From NCBI RefSeq assembly GCF_001428335.1, contig NZ_LMSG01000001.1, forward strand, positions 434,841 to 498,840: DNA of 64,000 nucleotides, written 5' to 3'. The notes under the pieces were generated by a model that worked only from the letters and a program-made list of their open reading frames with translations, did not search any database and was not told where the DNA came from. Position numbers and translations under genes: made by a program. This DNA comes from Arthrobacter sp. Soil762 (GTDB taxonomy: Bacteria > Actinomycetota > Actinomycetes > Actinomycetales > Micrococcaceae). The first letter of the stretch is position 1, and every line of letters begins with the position of its first letter. Positions 62,290 to 64,000 of the stretch are shown one piece after another.

Positions 62290-63846
62290 CTAGATAACGG
62301 GGCGTTCGGTCACCGGTTCGGCAGACTTCCGGAAAAGCCTTTTGGTGTCCGGATCCATGAAGATCAGGTACATGGCAAAAAGCAGGCCGGTAATCGCTGC
62401 CGCGAAGCGGGCAAGCACCAGGGCAAGTCCCAGGTCCTCGGTCTGGAGGTAGGGAAATACCTCCAGCTGGTCAGAAATGGCGTAGATCATGAAGAACGAC
62501 ACGATGAAATACAGGGCCTTGACCTGCCAGTCATTGCGGATGCCTGTCACCGCGAACAGCGGGATGAGCCACACCACGTACCAGGCCTGGATCATCGGCG
62601 CCAGCACCACGATGGCCGCAAAGCCCAAGGTGAGGCGGCGGATCAGCCGCTCATGCTCACCCCTGAATATCTGGAAGGCGACGATGCCCACGGCAAGTAG
62701 TTTGCCGGCGTCGAACACCCAGTCGGCGAGCGTCCACCCGTCGAGGCCAAAGGCGTTCGAAACGGAAGCGACCACCAGCCCCACCAAGCCCACCGGCGCG
62801 TACCAAATGAAGAGGCTGCCGGGGGCGGACAGCCCATTGATCCAGCCGAAGCCGAACCCGTTGACGAGGCTCAGGCCGTACAGAATGGCCAGGCTCAGCC
62901 CTCCGGTCAGTCCCCAGAACAGGAATTTCCGCGGCCACCCGGCGTTCTTGCCTGCCCAGATCAGGCCGATGAACGGCAGGAAAACGATGGTGATGGGCTT
63001 GACGGCGATGGACAGGGTGACGAGGACGATGCCCAGCACCACGCGCCTGGTGGCCGCGTAGTACAGCCCGGCAAGGGCCAACCCGATCATGAGGGCATCA
63101 TTGTGGACGCTGGCGATGAAGTTGGTGAGGAACAGGGGGTTGGCCGCGGTGAGCCACAAGGCGCGGTGCGGATTGACGCCGTGAAGCTCGGCCAGCTTGG
63201 GCACGTAGATGACACAGAGGACCACACCAAACAGCGCCACGAGCCTGAAAAGCATCACGCTGGCCTCGGGCTGGACGTTGGTAGACCAGACCACAAACTG
63301 CTCGATCCACAGAAACAGCTGGCCGTACGGCACAGGAGCTTCAGTCCACTGTTTGTCGGCGCCTAGCTGGAAATAGTTGGACAACGCCGAGATGCCGTTC
63401 TCATAGGGGTTGAACCCCTCCACCATCAGCCTGCCCTGACCAATGTAGGCATACACGTCGCGGCTGAAGAGCGGGACGGTGAACATCAACGGCAGGCCCC
63501 ATGCCGCGATGGCCTGCAGCGTCGCCTTTCGCGCCGCCGGCCCCCATACGCGGACCCGCTGGCCGAGCCTCAGCCAGGAGCGGACCAGGAGCATTCCGCC
63601 TACCGCAACCAGCACGATGGCAAGGGCAACGCCGATGGCCTCCGTCCGCATCCAGATAAAGATCGGTACGCGGCGGAGTTCGGAAACGGGGGCCAGCCAG
63701 CCGACGCCGAGGGATCCGAACACCATAAGGACCGAGCCGACAAGACCGGCAAGGATGGGGGACCTGGCGTTATCCACTTCTGCCGCAGCGGGCTCCGGGA
63801 TCACACTGGCGGCCATCTCCCCCGTTGCAGGCACAGGCGCCGTCAT
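62290..63846 (-). CDS. polyprenol-phosphomannose-dependent mannosyltransferase, MptB-like
   Basis: Integral membrane glycosyltransferase (GT-C fold) that adds alpha-1,6-mannose in lipomannan or lipoglycan synthesis. About 518 residues from the ATG at 63846, with more than ten membrane segments from residue 30 on. The MptA/MptB-like stretch SRDVYAYIGQGRLMVEGFNPYENG marks the first extracytoplasmic loop with the catalytic aspartate. A start 105 bp earlier, or a TTG just upstream, are alternatives since no strong ribosome site is visible. Substrate assignment to MptB rather than MptA or other relatives is from the motif only. Confidence 0.82.
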   Translation of the reverse strand: MTAPVPATGEMAASVIPEPAAAEVDNARSPILAGLVGSVLMVFGSLGVGWLAPVSELRRVPIFIWMRTEAIGVALAIVLVAVGGMLLVRSWLRLGQRVRVWGPAARKATLQAIAAWGLPLMFTVPLFSRDVYAYIGQGRLMVEGFNPYENGISALSNYFQLGADKQWTEAPVPYGQLFLWIEQFVVWSTNVQPEASVMLFRLVALFGVVLCVIYVPKLAELHGVNPHRALWLTAANPLFLTNFIASVHNDALMIGLALAGLYYAATRRVVLGIVLVTLSIAVKPITIVFLPFIGLIWAGKNAGWPRKFLFWGLTGGLSLAILYGLSLVNGFGFGWINGLSAPGSLFIWYAPVGLVGLVVASVSNAFGLDGWTLADWVFDAGKLLAVGIVAFQIFRGEHERLIRRLTLGFAAIVVLAPMIQAWYVVWLIPLFAVTGIRNDWQVKALYFIVSFFMIYAISDQLEVFPYLQTEDLGLALVLARFAAAITGLLFAMYLIFMDPDTKRLFRKSAEPVTERPVI

Positions 63847-64000
63847 CTCAGGATCGTCCAATCTCTTTACACTCGGCGCTTCAGCCCCGCGGGCGGCGGT
63901 GGCCGCCCGGGCCGCGCAGACACAGCACAGCGGCAAAATCCTCGCCCCCATGTACCCGAAATCCTAGCATCGGACGGTTGCGCCGGAGCTAAACGGTAGG

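Overview
The window looks like a chromosomal segment of a high-GC Gram-positive bacterium of the family Micrococcaceae, most likely Arthrobacter or Pseudarthrobacter. That call rests on family recognition: the L21/L27/Obg proteins, the actinobacterial order rplU-rpmA-obgE-proB-proA-nadD-rsfS, paired clpP1/clpP2, a T-box before ileS, a mycothiol-dependent-nitroreductase-like protein and an MptB-type mannosyltransferase. No database search was possible. I see no insertion sequence, prophage, CRISPR array or rRNA, and nearly all of the DNA is explained by housekeeping genes.

Layout. 0-9 kb: a small unknown gene, a carbohydrate ABC importer operon without its ATPase plus a ROK repressor, an RsmC-like methyltransferase overlapping a flavin monooxygenase, a YjdM-type zinc-ribbon protein and a cyclopropane-fatty-acid synthase. 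9-19 kb: two identical tRNA-Ala(GGC) genes, then a long minus-strand series (read from 17 kb down) rplU, rpmA, obgE, proB, proA, a small His-rich membrane protein, nadD, a low-complexity single-span protein and rsfS. A TPP riboswitch controls a ThiD-TenA fusion at 17.4-19 kb.

19-33 kb: RNase E/G with long basic and acidic tails, a VKOR-type membrane protein, ndk, a tandem SnoaL-like protein, and ileS-folC-DUF4233 behind a T-box, followed by a secreted glycerophosphodiester phosphodiesterase, an endonuclease/exonuclease/phosphatase-fold membrane protein and an SDR oxidoreductase. 33-44 kb: valS, a DsbA-like protein with a one-cysteine active site, clpX, clpP2, clpP1, tig (proteostasis block), tRNA-Pro, tRNA-Gly, a Nei2-type DNA glycosylase, rpiB and a membrane protein.

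44-64 kb: pepN, OsmC, an epimerase, an MscS channel, a group II truncated haemoglobin, acyl-CoA thioesterase II, the ABC-F factor EttA, a lipoprotein, an SSB paralogue lacking the usual acidic tip, tRNA-Arg, and a compact sugar-catabolism operon (Gfo/Idh oxidoreductase, DUF993 aldolase-like protein, TIM-barrel isomerase) divergent from a LacI regulator with two visible operators. The window ends with a GNAT acetyltransferase, methionine aminopeptidase, an AlkD-like repair protein and an MptB-like mannosyltransferase.

The most interesting leads are modest. They are the LacI/DUF993 sugar operon, the nested inverted repeat after the VKOR gene, the out-of-frame overlap of nadD with a His-rich small membrane protein, the tip-less SSB, the CPFA nitroreductase-like protein, and the riboswitch and T-box leaders. 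I did not find convincing evidence of a wholly new defence or mobile system.
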